64,000 bases of DNA from Acidobacteriota bacterium (GCA_013289955.1 JABCYZ010000012.1:1-64000); one strand, 5' to 3'. Numbered from the stretch's first letter, positions 1 to 8,636 are shown. A program made the numbers and translations. Notes: generated by a model not told the origin, from the sequence alone.

Positions 1-2
1 TT

Positions 3-998
3 ACCAACCGGCCGGTCACCGAGAAGGGCGAGTTCGTCGACAATCACAAAGTTTTTACGATCCATTCGGTGGCTTACGACAACACCATCCAGGCCGGGCG
101 ATCGGGAATGGTTCGCTACGAATTCCGAATCCCGGCGGATGCCAGGGGGCCGCTGACAGTCGTGGCTCGCGTCAACTACCGGCATCTGCGGCAGAGCTAT
201 TTGAACAATATTTTCGGGACCGACCATCCGGCTTATCCAGTGATAGAGCTCGCTACGCGGACGCGGACATTGAATATTGGCGAGAACCCGGCAACGGCGG
301 CGGATCCGCAGGACAACCCGGACTGGATGCGTTGGAACAATTACGGGATAGCGTCGCTCGACCAGCTCCAATATGCGGAGGCTATCCGCGCCTTTTCTGA
401 AGTCGTAAGGTTGCGGCCCGACTACGCGGATGGCTACACGAATATCGGGCTGACAAACATCGAATGGGAAAAATACGGTTCAGCGCGCTGGAGCCTCAAG
501 ATGGCGCTGGCGCTGAGCCCGGACAATGCGCGAGCGCTTTACTACATGGCATTGGTCGAACGTCGCGCCGGCAATCCGGAACTGGAAGAGGCGGACTTGC
601 GGAAGGTGGTCCAGCAATATCCGCTGTCACGCGACGCGCGACGCGAACTGGGGAAATCCTTCTACCGGCAGGGCAAGGAGCACGAAGCGATGGAGCAGTT
701 TGAGGCCCTGCAAGCCATCGATCCGGACGATGTCGCGGCACATTACAACCTTGCAATTCTCTACGGCCGAATGGGAATGGAAGAAAAAGCGGCAGCACAA
801 ACGGCATTCTTCACGAACAAAAAGGCGGATCCAGGCGCTCCGACGTATTCGCTGGACTTCCTGCTCAAGCATCCTGAAATCTCGACCGAGAGTGTGCCGT
901 GGCACGTGCACGCGGATTTGGAGCAGGAAGCCGTAATCGAGACGCCGCGTGTCCCAAAGGCCGGCGGAAGCGGCGACGGAGGCTCTCCTCGAAAGTAG
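3..998 (+). CDS. TPR-repeat protein, 5'-truncated by window edge
   Basis: The reading frame is open to the left edge, so the N-terminus is missing; the GTG at 69 is probably internal. The visible part starts with a beta-rich stretch (about the first 80 residues) ending near an FGTDHPAYPVIELATRT segment. TPR-type helical pairs follow (NNYGIASLDQLQYAEAIRAF, DYADGYTNIGLTNI, DNARALYYMALVERR, DVAAHYNLAILYGRMG). The tail is Gly/Ser-rich. In Acidobacteriota such a beta region followed by TPRs often forms the C-terminal part of exported multiheme cytochrome/TPR proteins, but no CXXCH heme motif lies inside the window, so that identity is inference. TPRs normally act as protein-protein interaction scaffolds. 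The next gene starts 24 bases downstream on the same strand. Confidence 0.75.
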   Translation, partial: TNRPVTEKGEFVDNHKVFTIHSVAYDNTIQAGRSGMVRYEFRIPADARGPLTVVARVNYRHLRQSYLNNIFGTDHPAYPVIELATRTRTLNIGENPATAADPQDNPDWMRWNNYGIASLDQLQYAEAIRAFSEVVRLRPDYADGYTNIGLTNIEWEKYGSARWSLKMALALSPDNARALYYMALVERRAGNPELEEADLRKVVQQYPLSRDARRELGKSFYRQGKEHEAMEQFEALQAIDPDDVAAHYNLAILYGRMGMEEKAAAQTAFFTNKKADPGAPTYSLDFLLKHPEISTESVPWHVHADLEQEAVIETPRVPKAGGSGDGGSPRK

Positions 999-1022
999 TC
1001 TTGGAAGGCCCTGGAGGACAAC

Positions 1023-1568
1023 TTGTACCGGGATTTTGAATGCATTTTTGGAGTTTTATTTCGCGCGAGAATTGTCAGCCTGCTGCTTTGCACCCTGATC
1101 GCCTTGTGCATACCGGGCAGCAGTGTGGCGAAAGAGAGTTGTCCCTGGATCAACGAAGCGACCGCATCCGGGGCGCTCGAGGGGCCGGTCACCGCGACTG
1201 TGACTCATCCTGAAATGAACAAGGACACTGACGTCGCGACCTGCGTCTTCCTGCATCAGAGCGGATCGACTGGCATCGAGTTGAGAATCGAAGTAGAAGC
1301 GCTGAGCGGCACACCCGGCGCCTACGCGGCGTACGCCGCCCGGTGCGGCTCGGATGGCGTACCGCTCCGAGCCATCGGGAATGAAGCGACGATGTGCAGC
1401 TACGAGGACAAGAAAAAGAAGAAGTGGGTTTCCGAACAGGTAGTGGGAAGAGTGCGCGACCACGCCTTCACGGTGCGGGTGAGCTCAAGCGCCGGGTCAG
1501 CAGATCGAGCGATCCTCCGGGAGAAAGCCCGGAAAATAGCGGAGCAGCTGGCAGGTTTCCTCTTCTAG
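1023..1568 (+). CDS. small exported protein of unknown function
   Basis: A 181-residue protein with a TTG start, chosen because a GGAGGA ribosome site (1013-1018) lies just upstream and no ATG precedes the signal peptide. Residues about 15-35 form a hydrophobic signal peptide (RIVSLLLCTLIALCIPGSSVA) with a likely cut after SSVA. The mature part has three spaced cysteines, a lysine run (DKKKKKW) and a C-terminal amphipathic helix. I recognise no family. It follows the TPR gene after 24 bases and may be co-transcribed with it. Export to the periplasm is the only functional inference. Confidence 0.6.
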   Translation: MYRDFECIFGVLFRARIVSLLLCTLIALCIPGSSVAKESCPWINEATASGALEGPVTATVTHPEMNKDTDVATCVFLHQSGSTGIELRIEVEALSGTPGAYAAYAARCGSDGVPLRAIGNEATMCSYEDKKKKKWVSEQVVGRVRDHAFTVRVSSSAGSADRAILREKARKIAEQLAGFLF

Positions 1569-1705
1569 ACATCACCAAGGGCAGCTGATCCCGGACAGAA
1601 GAAGACCAAGGCAGGGCATGCCGGCGGTCAAAGCCGACCAGCGTGGAACTATGTCCCTACGACCTGACTTGCGCCGCAAATCACAAGGGGGCCAGAAGCG
1701 CGGCG

Positions 1706-2086
1706 TCAGGCGAGGAAGACGATCAGCGTGTAGATGCCGAGCGTGGTGCCGAGGGGAAGGTCGTGGACAGAAAAGAAGGCGGCGAGTAGGGAGAGGGTGC
1801 GGGCGGATTTTCCGGCAAGGAGCGCCAGACCTGCAAAGATGCCGAAGAGGCCGGATATGGCGGTGACGATGATGGCGGCGGTGTAGAGAACGTGGAAGAG
1901 GGCCATGAGGGCGGCGTAATCGACAACGCGCGTTAGAAGCGCGCCAAACATGACCGTGGCTGTGCCGGCGTAGAGGACGAGGAGGATTACGGCTACGAGG
2001 CGGAGGATGCCGTAGACGATCCAGAGTGCGCCGAGGGTAGTCGAGTTTCGGCGGGGATTTTGTGTGCTTGCGGCGTTGGTGGACAT
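1706..2086 (-). CDS. small four-helix membrane protein of unknown function
   Basis: A 126-residue protein whose ATG is preceded by AAGGAG at good spacing. After a polar N-terminus of about 17 residues it has four hydrophobic segments (roughly residues 19-43, 55-80, 82-95 and 100-125), so it is almost entirely membrane-embedded. No motif points to a family. Similar DUF-type four-helix proteins are common in Acidobacteriota genomes. It stands alone between convergent and codirectional neighbours, with about 260 bases of apparently empty DNA separating it from the symporter gene. Confidence 0.6.
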   Translation of the reverse strand: MSTNAASTQNPRRNSTTLGALWIVYGILRLVAVILLVLYAGTATVMFGALLTRVVDYAALMALFHVLYTAAIIVTAISGLFGIFAGLALLAGKSARTLSLLAAFFSVHDLPLGTTLGIYTLIVFLA

Positions 2087-2348
2087 GGACGCTCCTTGAG
2101 CGTTGAGGCGCTTGGGCCGGTCTTTAGAAAGTTTAACACTCTGCGAGGTAGATGGGCGTCGGGTAGATACGGTACGGAAGGCGGGAGAAAAGCCCGGGCT
2201 GTGTTTCTTCCCGAAGATTGCAGAACAAAAGAAAAGGCTTTTACGCCGCGGTCAGGGAGACACAGAGGGCAAAGAGAAGAGGGAAAAAGCGGAACCCTCG
2301 TTCCGTTCGGATTGGCAATTCCTGAAGCGGTCGCACGCGACCCTTGGG

Positions 2349-4283
2349 CTATCGCTTTGGCAGGGGCGCGGCCGGGTCAGCGCCGGAGAGGGTTTGCCAG
2401 CCGCGGCGGCTCAGGCTCCAGAAGATGAAGTAGGCGGAGGCGGAGGCGATTAGGAGGAGCAGGATGCCGGGGAGCCATTCATGGAGGACCAGCTCGCCGA
2501 TCGAGAACATGGCGCAGTAGACGAGGAGGCAGCCGGCGATCCAGTCGTAAGTGCTGGCCGCAAGGTCGCGGACAGGAGTGACGTCGGGAGCGAGGGCAGC
2601 AATGTGCTTCCAGCCGTGGATGGTCGGGCGGACGCGGCGGTAGAACTCGAGGAGTTTGGCTTCGGGCTCGGGTTTGGTGATCAGCGTGGTGAGGAGCCAG
2701 ACAACCGTCGTGGCGGCGGTGGTGATCAGGGCGGTTTTGGCGAAAACGACGGAACTGTTGCCGGCGAACTGGACGCGGGTGAGCGACATGGAGACGACGA
2801 ACGCGGCGATCATCGAGGAGATTTCGCTCCAGGCGTTGATGCGCCACCAGTACCAGCGGAGGAGAAGGACAGAACCCGTGCCGGCGCCCATGCCGAGGAG
2901 GAGTTGCCAGGCGGATTGGATGCTGGTGATGTTGGCGGCGGCATAACCGCTGAGGATGACCAGCAGGACGATGATTATTTTGCTTGCGAAGACGTAGTGT
3001 TTATCGCTGGCTTTGCGGACCAGAAAGCGGCGGTAGAAATCATTGATGAGATAGGAGGTGCCCCAATTGAGCTGCGTGCCGACTGTGGACATGACGGCGG
3101 CCAGGAAAGCGGCGATCATCAGGCCGCGGAGAGCTGGCGGTAGGAAGTCGCGGAGGACCATGACGTAGCCTTTTTCGGGTTCGGCGGCGAATTCGGCGCT
3201 GGGGTGGAGGCCGCCGTGGGGTGAATAGACGGCAACGGCGACGAGGCCGGTGATGATCCAGGGCCAGGAGCGCATGGCGTAGTGGGCGATGTTGAACCAG
3301 AGAGTGGCGCCCAGGGAATTTTTTTCGTCCTTGGCGCTGAACATTCGCTGGGCGACGTAGCCGCCGCCGCCCGGTTCGGCGCCGGGATACCAGCTGGCCC
3401 ACCATTGAACGGCGAGATAGAGCGCAAAGGTTATGACAGGGAGCGTCCAGAGAGCGTCGGTCGTCCAGCCCAGGTGGAACGAGGGGAAAAAGCCGAGGAT
3501 GGAACCGGTTGTCTCGCCGGATTGGCGGGCGACGGCGTCGACGTGAGAGAGCTGGATCTTTAGCAGGGCCATGCCCCCGATTTTGGCGACAGCGATCCAG
3601 GCGAGGACGACGATCATGGTCATCTTCAGGGCGAATTGGAAGAGGTCGGTGACCAGGACGCCCCAGAGGCCGCCAATGAAAGTGTAGATGCCGGTGAACG
3701 GGACCAGGAGCAGGACGCAGATCAGGAGGGCGGTGTGTTCGGGCGTGCCGAGAGTGTAGGTGGTGAGAGTGTGGCCGGCGAGGCCGATGCTGAGGACGCG
3801 GCCTTCGGCGATGGCATCGCCGAGAAGAACTGTCGTGATGCTGATCATAGCTTTGATGACCCAGCCGAGGATGAGGCAGTTCATGAGGGCGCCAAGATAG
3901 ATGGCGCGAAAGCCGCGCAGGAAGGCGGCGGGTTTGCCCTGGTAGCGGAGCTCGACGAATTCGACGTCGGTGAGGATTTCGGCGCGGCGCCAGTAGCGCG
4001 CGAAGAAGAAGACGGTCATCATGCCGCAGAGGCATTGCGACCACCAGAGCCAGTTGCCGGAGATGCCGTTGCGGGCGACGAGGCCGGTGACGAGGAGAGG
4101 CGTGTCGGCGGCGAACGTGGTGGCGACCATGGAGGTGCCGGCGAGCCACCAGGAAACATTCCGCCCGGAAACGAAAAATTCTTCGGTGCTGCCGGAGGAG
4201 CGGCGGCGGTAGTAAAGAGAAATGAGGAGATTCAGGAGCAGGTAGGCGGCGATGACGATCCAATCGGTGGCGGTAAGGGCCAT
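2349..4283 (-). CDS. sodium:solute symporter (SSS/SSF family)
   Basis: A 644-residue integral membrane protein with about 13-15 hydrophobic segments. The N-terminus (DWIVIAAYLLLNLLISLYY, then EEFFVSGRNVSWWLAGTSMV) is the typical start of the solute:sodium symporter family, which couples substrate import to the sodium gradient through a LeuT-like fold. The ATG at 4283 follows an AAGGA ribosome site. It is divergent from nagB across 306 bases that carry palindromic boxes, so an amino-sugar or sugar substrate is plausible. Substrate cannot be read from the sequence; SSS members also carry sugars, vitamins, carboxylates and amino acids. Confidence 0.88.
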   Translation of the reverse strand: MALTATDWIVIAAYLLLNLLISLYYRRRSSGSTEEFFVSGRNVSWWLAGTSMVATTFAADTPLLVTGLVARNGISGNWLWWSQCLCGMMTVFFFARYWRRAEILTDVEFVELRYQGKPAAFLRGFRAIYLGALMNCLILGWVIKAMISITTVLLGDAIAEGRVLSIGLAGHTLTTYTLGTPEHTALLICVLLLVPFTGIYTFIGGLWGVLVTDLFQFALKMTMIVVLAWIAVAKIGGMALLKIQLSHVDAVARQSGETTGSILGFFPSFHLGWTTDALWTLPVITFALYLAVQWWASWYPGAEPGGGGYVAQRMFSAKDEKNSLGATLWFNIAHYAMRSWPWIITGLVAVAVYSPHGGLHPSAEFAAEPEKGYVMVLRDFLPPALRGLMIAAFLAAVMSTVGTQLNWGTSYLINDFYRRFLVRKASDKHYVFASKIIIVLLVILSGYAAANITSIQSAWQLLLGMGAGTGSVLLLRWYWWRINAWSEISSMIAAFVVSMSLTRVQFAGNSSVVFAKTALITTAATTVVWLLTTLITKPEPEAKLLEFYRRVRPTIHGWKHIAALAPDVTPVRDLAASTYDWIAGCLLVYCAMFSIGELVLHEWLPGILLLLIASASAYFIFWSLSRRGWQTLSGADPAAPLPKR

Positions 4284-4589
4284 ATTTCCTTTTGCTCCGC
4301 TGGTGCCAGTGCTGGTGGTGCGTTGAGCGGCCTAGTATACTGCTATATAGCTCTTGAGAAGCAAGCTAATTTCGGGACGGCGCATTTTACCCTTATTGGC
4401 GGAATTCTTATAGATTTCCCAACACGATTTGGGCCCGCCGGGAATTTGGTATATATAGCACCGGCTGGCATAGTGTTGTGCGGCTTTGCGGCCGATCGGG
4501 ATAATACACGGGAATGGCCAGTGCGGGCGAGGAAGTGCTGATCGTCTTGCCGGGCGGAGATTACCGAGAGTCGGGGAAATGGCGGGGAA
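4284..4589. promoter_or_regulatory. divergent control region between symporter and nagB
   Basis: This intergenic region holds candidate promoters for both genes. On the minus strand a TTGCTT box and a TATACT box (plus-strand 4335-4340) are separated by 19 bases that contain a palindrome. On the plus strand, TATAGA-like and GATAAT-like hexamers lie upstream of nagB. A TATATAGC sequence occurs twice, at 4344-4351 and within 4448-4462. No start site has been mapped, so the promoter calls are inference. Confidence 0.4.
4334..4351. promoter_or_regulatory. adjacent palindromes, candidate operator
   Basis: Two perfect palindromes lie end to end: AGTATACT (4334-4341) and GCTATATAGC (4342-4351). The pair overlaps the candidate -10 box and spacer of the minus-strand symporter promoter, a position typical of repressor sites. 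GntR-type amino-sugar regulators bind palindromes of this size, but these bases do not match the DasR/NagR consensus, so the bound protein is unknown. Confidence 0.4.
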
Positions 4590-5384
4590 ATGCTGGTACT
4601 GCTGAATTCGAGTTATGAGGAATTGAGCCAGGAGGCGGCGCGGATAGTCGCTGCCACGGTGAAGAACAAACCGTCGGTGACGCTAGGGCTGGCGACCGGT
4701 AGCACTACTTTGGGGATGTACAAGGAATTGGTGCGGCTGCACCGGGAGCAGGGGCTGGATTTTTCGAAGGTGGCGACGTTTAACCTGGACGAGTATTTGG
4801 GATTGGCGGCAGAGCATCCGCAGAGTTTTCATTGTTTCATGCGGGACAATTTTTTTGCGCGCGTGAATATTGCAGAACGGAATATCCATATTCCCGATGG
4901 GACGATTGGCAAGGATTATGAGGAATATTGCGCGGCGTATGAACAGGCGATCCGCGACGCCGGCGGCATTGATTTGCAGATTCTCGGGATCGGGCGGAAC
5001 GGGCACGTCGGATTCAATGAGCCGACTTCGAGTTTCGGGTCGAGGACACGGCTGAAAGTTCTGACCAGCGAGACGATGGAGGATAACCGGAAGTTTTTTT
5101 CTGCAAACGAAGAGATGCCGGAGTGCGCGATTACCATGGGCATCGGCACAATTCTCGAAGCGAAGAGAATTTTGCTGCTGGCGACCGGCGAGGCCAAGGC
5201 GGAAACTGTGGCAAACGCGATCGAGGGACCGATTACGGCTTCGGTGACGGCTTCGTGTTTGCAGCTGCATCCGGACGTTACGTTTGTGATCGACGAAGCG
5301 GCCGGGGCGAGACTGAAGCAGCACGATTATTACCGGCGAGTGATGGAGATGACGGCGCGATTTACACCCAGCCGGCTGTCGTGA
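4590..5384 (+). CDS. nagB: glucosamine-6-phosphate deaminase
   Basis: Converts glucosamine 6-phosphate to fructose 6-phosphate and ammonia in the cytoplasm, the last step of amino-sugar catabolism. The 264-residue length matches the family. The sugar-phosphate loop LATGSTTLGMY is at residues 34-44, the catalytic acid motif NLDEYLGL at 65-72, and the ring-opening motif GRNGHVGFNEP at about 135-145. Here the residue two before His139 is Asn rather than the Asp of the E. coli enzyme, as in many Gram-positive-type NagB proteins. No nagA is visible nearby. The divergent symporter could supply amino sugars. A bidirectional hairpin follows the gene. Confidence 0.95.
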   Translation: MLVLLNSSYEELSQEAARIVAATVKNKPSVTLGLATGSTTLGMYKELVRLHREQGLDFSKVATFNLDEYLGLAAEHPQSFHCFMRDNFFARVNIAERNIHIPDGTIGKDYEEYCAAYEQAIRDAGGIDLQILGIGRNGHVGFNEPTSSFGSRTRLKVLTSETMEDNRKFFSANEEMPECAITMGIGTILEAKRILLLATGEAKAETVANAIEGPITASVTASCLQLHPDVTFVIDEAAGARLKQHDYYRRVMEMTARFTPSRLS

Positions 5385-5397
5385 ACCTTTCGGTCAA

Positions 5398-5435
5398 AAG
5401 CCCCATCCCCGGACAGTCGAAGGATGGGGCTTCGG
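5398..5435. terminator. bidirectional hairpin terminator between nagB and secreted protein gene
   Basis: A perfect 11-bp inverted repeat (5398-5408 AAGCCCCATCC with 5422-5432) encloses a 13-base loop. Read on the minus strand the stem is followed by a short T run (TTTT), so it best suits the minus-strand gene ending at 5453. On the plus strand the T tract is only two bases. It sits between two convergent genes. Confidence 0.75.
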
Positions 5436-5452
5436 GCCGCTCCCATCGCGAA

Positions 5453-6688
5453 TCAAGTCACATTGAAATAGAATTGCCAGTCCCAGCAACCAGCAGAGCA
5501 CATGCCAGTGGGGTCGAGGACGATCCAGGTTCCCGACGTCTCGTATTCGGCGTGGCCATAGGGAAATACCGCGCCGGCGCCGTAGCCGGGGGGATTGGCC
5601 TTCTCTCCATTTTCCATAGGCAGGGCTTGATAGACGGTGCCTGAATCGGCTTCAAAATCGATGTGGTATGTCTGATTCGCGAGCAGCGTGTGAGAGCTCG
5701 TGAAATTGCAACTTGCATAGTTCGACCCGCTTCCGAATGAGCTGCTGGCGATGTAGCAATCGTCGATTGTATTTCCGGAACCATCTTCGAGATGTGCATG
5801 CAACTCTCCGGTGCCCGTACTTAGTGCGAATCGCACGTTTACGCCGCTGACGGTGACATTATTGCTCGGCATGGTCATCACTTCGCGAATGGCGTCGCTT
5901 CCGCCCACATTGGTCGCAGAACCCACTTGAATATACCCGAGCCCCTGCGTGGCGCCAGACGGCGTGCTGTAGACAAAATTAACGATCGGCATGTAGCTTG
6001 CGCCGTTGTGGACATCCGGCGACAACTCGATCCAGCCCGAAGCCCAGGTAACGCCGGATCCTGTCGGTAACTCCAGCGCGCTCAGTTGATCTGTCGAGAT
6101 TGCCGGCGTTGGCTGCGCATTGGTGGTGTAGAGGGTCTCGACCGAAACAAAATTCCCTGATCCGCCGGACCCGTTTCCGGACGATCCGCTTCCTGTCGGG
6201 TTGGTCCACACGAGGTGATATATGGTGTTCGCGGTAACCGGAATCGCAGGAGAGAATTCGAACGAATAAAATACGTTTGCACCGGCCGCGTTAGCGAGCG
6301 AGGCCGTACCTAGCGGGGCCGTCTGCGTCGGATCTTTTGGATGATGGCTCGGGGTTCCATCATCTTCCATCAGTTGTACAACCAGAGTTCCTCCCGTCCC
6401 GCAGGCATATTCGCAGGGGGGCTTTGGCGGATCTCCCGCGTCGGGATTGGTAATCAGGTATCCCGCGACGGATTGTATCGAGCCAATCTCGAGTGCCGTG
6501 AAACGGAAACTGAGCGCCTGCGCGTTCAGACTCGATGTCGCTGCGCCAATGGTTATATTGTCCAGATAATCCATCGATATCTCTGAGCCAAAATATTGAA
6601 ACTGATCGATTTGCGCGCTTGCCCTCGGTACGACCGCCAGTCCAAAGAGCAACAAAACACACGTATACACGGCATATTTCGCTTTCAT
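5453..6688 (-). CDS. secreted beta-rich protein of unknown function
   Basis: A 411-residue protein with a clear signal peptide (MKAKYAVYTCVLLLFGLAVV, cut after RASA at about residue 25). The mature protein is rich in Ser, Thr, Gly and Asn and looks all-beta, apparently with two related halves: a first with a Cys pair near PPCEYACG and a Gly/Ser linker (about 170-182), and a second containing GTGELHAHLEDGSGN and a final Cys-containing segment MCSAGCWDW. This recalls carbohydrate-binding or adhesion-like jelly-roll modules, but I recognise no named family. The ATG follows AGGAGTGAGTTC. That leader is nearly identical to the one before the TonB receptor gene (see findings). Confidence 0.65.
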   Translation of the reverse strand: MKAKYAVYTCVLLLFGLAVVPRASAQIDQFQYFGSEISMDYLDNITIGAATSSLNAQALSFRFTALEIGSIQSVAGYLITNPDAGDPPKPPCEYACGTGGTLVVQLMEDDGTPSHHPKDPTQTAPLGTASLANAAGANVFYSFEFSPAIPVTANTIYHLVWTNPTGSGSSGNGSGGSGNFVSVETLYTTNAQPTPAISTDQLSALELPTGSGVTWASGWIELSPDVHNGASYMPIVNFVYSTPSGATQGLGYIQVGSATNVGGSDAIREVMTMPSNNVTVSGVNVRFALSTGTGELHAHLEDGSGNTIDDCYIASSSFGSGSNYASCNFTSSHTLLANQTYHIDFEADSGTVYQALPMENGEKANPPGYGAGAVFPYGHAEYETSGTWIVLDPTGMCSAGCWDWQFYFNVT

Positions 6689-7263
6689 GAACTCACTCCT
6701 AATTTAAGTTTCTCTGGTTAGTAGATTGGCTGGGTGTGCGGGACAAATCCTTATGGCAGCAATTTTCCGGGCGGGTTTTGCTCAAACCGGGCTTACCTTA
6801 CTCGTTCTAGTCAGAACTGCCTATCGGGAGAACACTGTAAATTTACAGGTCCCTCGCATTTCCCGCGGACCCATTTTCCTTCCTGCATTCGATTTACTCA
6901 GGTGGATGGGACGCTCCAGATACCGGTTTCCACCCGTAGCGCGTCCCTCGGAGGAAACGCTTACGGGAGCATAGTCGGGTGTTTGCGAATGACAGCGAGG
7001 AGAAAGGCCAATCGAAACAAACAGCGCTGCCAGGCCGAGGGCCAAGAGCTTCAGGATGTCACCCGCCAAATTTCAGACTGCAACTACGGGAGTCGTCACA
7101 GCCGCCAATTGCACAAGGATAGGACCAATCGGGTGGGGAGGCAGGAGCTCTGGGCCGGAGTTGTTCGAAGTGGTTTGGGCCGGGCGGCCGGCGGAAGCAT
7201 CCGCGGGGCGGGTCAGGTAAACTAGTCCCCGCTGTCAAAGACCAATCTGGAGAGGACAAAGCG
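6689..7263. other. long intergenic region without a convincing gene
   Basis: 575 bases between the secreted-protein gene and the small basic protein gene. Short open frames exist on both strands. The only one with a signal-peptide-like start is on the minus strand at 6821-7069 (82 residues, TTG start, no ribosome site), and I do not call it. The one visible regulatory-type element is a 14-bp palindrome at 6835-6848. Confidence 0.5.
6835..6848. promoter_or_regulatory. 14-bp perfect palindrome
   Basis: CTGTAAATTTACAG reads the same on both strands. It lies about 150 bases upstream of the minus-strand secreted-protein gene and 415 bases upstream of the small plus-strand gene. The CTGT...ACAG ends recall LexA boxes, but the spacer is 6 rather than 8 bases. 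It could bind a dimeric regulator of the secreted-protein gene; no factor can be named. Confidence 0.3.
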
Positions 7264-7413
7264 ATGGGCAATCGAGACGTGAGAAGCAGAGAGAAAAAGA
7301 AGCCGAAGAAAAAGGAAGTGAAGGTGACGTATCAGCCGGCCAGGCCCACGACCGTGTACAAGCCGACGCCGCCGGTTACGCCGCAGCCACCCTCCGATCC
7401 GACAAAACCATAG
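7264..7413 (+). CDS. 49-residue basic Lys/Pro-rich protein
   Basis: A short gene with a GGAGAGG ribosome site (about 7249-7255) before its ATG. The N-terminal half is highly basic (REKKKPKKKEVKV). The C-terminal half is Pro/Thr-rich (YKPTPPVTPQPPSDPTKP). Small proteins with a similar MxNRxxRxKEKKKPKK start occur in many bacteria without an assigned function. The charge would suit nucleic acid or ribosome contact, but that is speculation. It lies about 130 bases upstream of the DUF2911 gene on the same strand. Confidence 0.55.
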   Translation: MGNRDVRSREKKKPKKKEVKVTYQPARPTTVYKPTPPVTPQPPSDPTKP

Positions 7414-7547
7414 AATCTCGCGCGTTACGCATGCGCTGCTCACAGATTGGGTCACGCGGCGTCTATGCCAACTAGGGTGCGAGGCGAACGCGGGAGTTTT
7501 GCGCCCGGTCCATTTTTGTTGTTAGAGAACGAGGGAGAGGTGTGTTC

Positions 7548-8636
7548 ATGCGAAATGTTTCGAGGATTTTTCTAGGGATGATGATGGCAGTGGGCTGCCT
7601 GGCAGGCCGGGTGGACGCACAATTCAAGAATGGCGCTCAGGCGACGGAATTGAATTTACCGACGATAAGCCAGCGCGCCGTGGTGACCCAGCGAATTGGG
7701 TTGACGGATATTACGATCATCTATCACGAGCCGATGGTGGGCGGACGCGAGCTGTGGGGCAAGGTCATCCCGTACGGCAAGGTGTGGCGCGCGGGAGCGA
7801 ACGAAAACACGACGATCACGTTTGCGGATGACGTTACGGTAGAAGGCAAACCGCTAGCGGCGGGTACGTACGGGTTGCACATGATTCCGAACGCCGACCA
7901 GTGGACGATTATTTTTTCGAAGAATTCGACGTCGTGGGGCAGTTTCAGCTACGACGATAAAGAGGATGCCTTGCGCGTCGACGTGAAACCCCAGCCCGCG
8001 GAATTTCGCGAAGCACTGACATACACGTTTGACGACATCAAACCGGAATCGGCGGCAGCGACGATGCGCTGGGAAAAACTGGCAGTGCCGTTTCACGTTT
8101 CCGTGGACGTGAAAGCGATCACCGAAAGAAGCATCCGCAACCAACTGCGAAACACGGGAGGATTTTCGTGGTCGGGGTATGACGAAGCGGCGATGTGGTG
8201 CCTGGACGGCAATTGCAGCCTCGAACAGGGACTGAAGTGGGAAGACACTTCGATTCAGAATGAGGAAAGATTTGAGAACCTGCTCACGAAATCGCAGATT
8301 TTGGAGGCGATGGGAAAGAAACAGGAAGCGGATGCCATTAAAGCAAAGGCGTTTGACAAGGCCACTGGTGTGCAGCTCCACGTCTATGGCCGGGGCCTGC
8401 AAATTCAGAAAAAGCAGGAAGAGGGGTTCGCTGTTTTCAAGATCAACGTCCAGAAGCATCCGAACGAATGGTATACGCATGGAGAGATTTCCAGGATGGC
8501 TGCGGCCAAGGGAGACTTTCCAACGGCGCTCAAGGAGATGAAGCTGGCGCTGGCGAGCGCGCCAGATCAAGCGAAAACGCAAATCCAGGGACTGATTGCG
8601 CGGCTCGAAAAGAATCAGGACATCAATCCCATCTAG
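7548..8636 (+). CDS. exported DUF2911 protein with C-terminal helical repeats
   Basis: I take the ATG at 7548, seven bases after GGAGAGG, rather than the GTG at 7542. Residues 1-24 form a signal peptide (FLGMMMAVGCLAG..VDAQ). The DUF2911 domain covers about residues 35-190 and carries the typical VTQRIGLTDITIIYHEP, GGRELWGKVIPYGKVWRAGANENT and AGTYGLHMIP segments. The C-terminal third is TPR-like (KSQILEAMGKKQEADAI, HPNEWYTHGEISRMAAAKGD). The family is widespread in Acidobacteriota and Bacteroidota and its biochemical role is unknown. It is expected in the periplasm. Confidence 0.85.
   Translation: MRNVSRIFLGMMMAVGCLAGRVDAQFKNGAQATELNLPTISQRAVVTQRIGLTDITIIYHEPMVGGRELWGKVIPYGKVWRAGANENTTITFADDVTVEGKPLAAGTYGLHMIPNADQWTIIFSKNSTSWGSFSYDDKEDALRVDVKPQPAEFREALTYTFDDIKPESAAATMRWEKLAVPFHVSVDVKAITERSIRNQLRNTGGFSWSGYDEAAMWCLDGNCSLEQGLKWEDTSIQNEERFENLLTKSQILEAMGKKQEADAIKAKAFDKATGVQLHVYGRGLQIQKKQEEGFAVFKINVQKHPNEWYTHGEISRMAAAKGDFPTALKEMKLALASAPDQAKTQIQGLIARLEKNQDINPI

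Noticed and set aside
3040..4263. 407-codon Arg/His-rich open frame on the minus strand
   Set aside because: Alternate frame inside the symporter gene; composition is that of a shifted GC-rich coding sequence.
6835..6848. LexA/SOS box
   Set aside because: CTGT and ACAG ends fit, but the spacer is 6 bases instead of 8 and there is no repair gene nearby.
6821..7069. 82-residue minus-strand frame with a signal-peptide-like start
   Set aside because: TTG start without a ribosome site and no conserved-looking mature region; kept only as a note.
6734..7225. 163-codon plus-strand frame in the non-coding region
   Set aside because: No ribosome site, no domain, irregular composition with many Cys and Arg.
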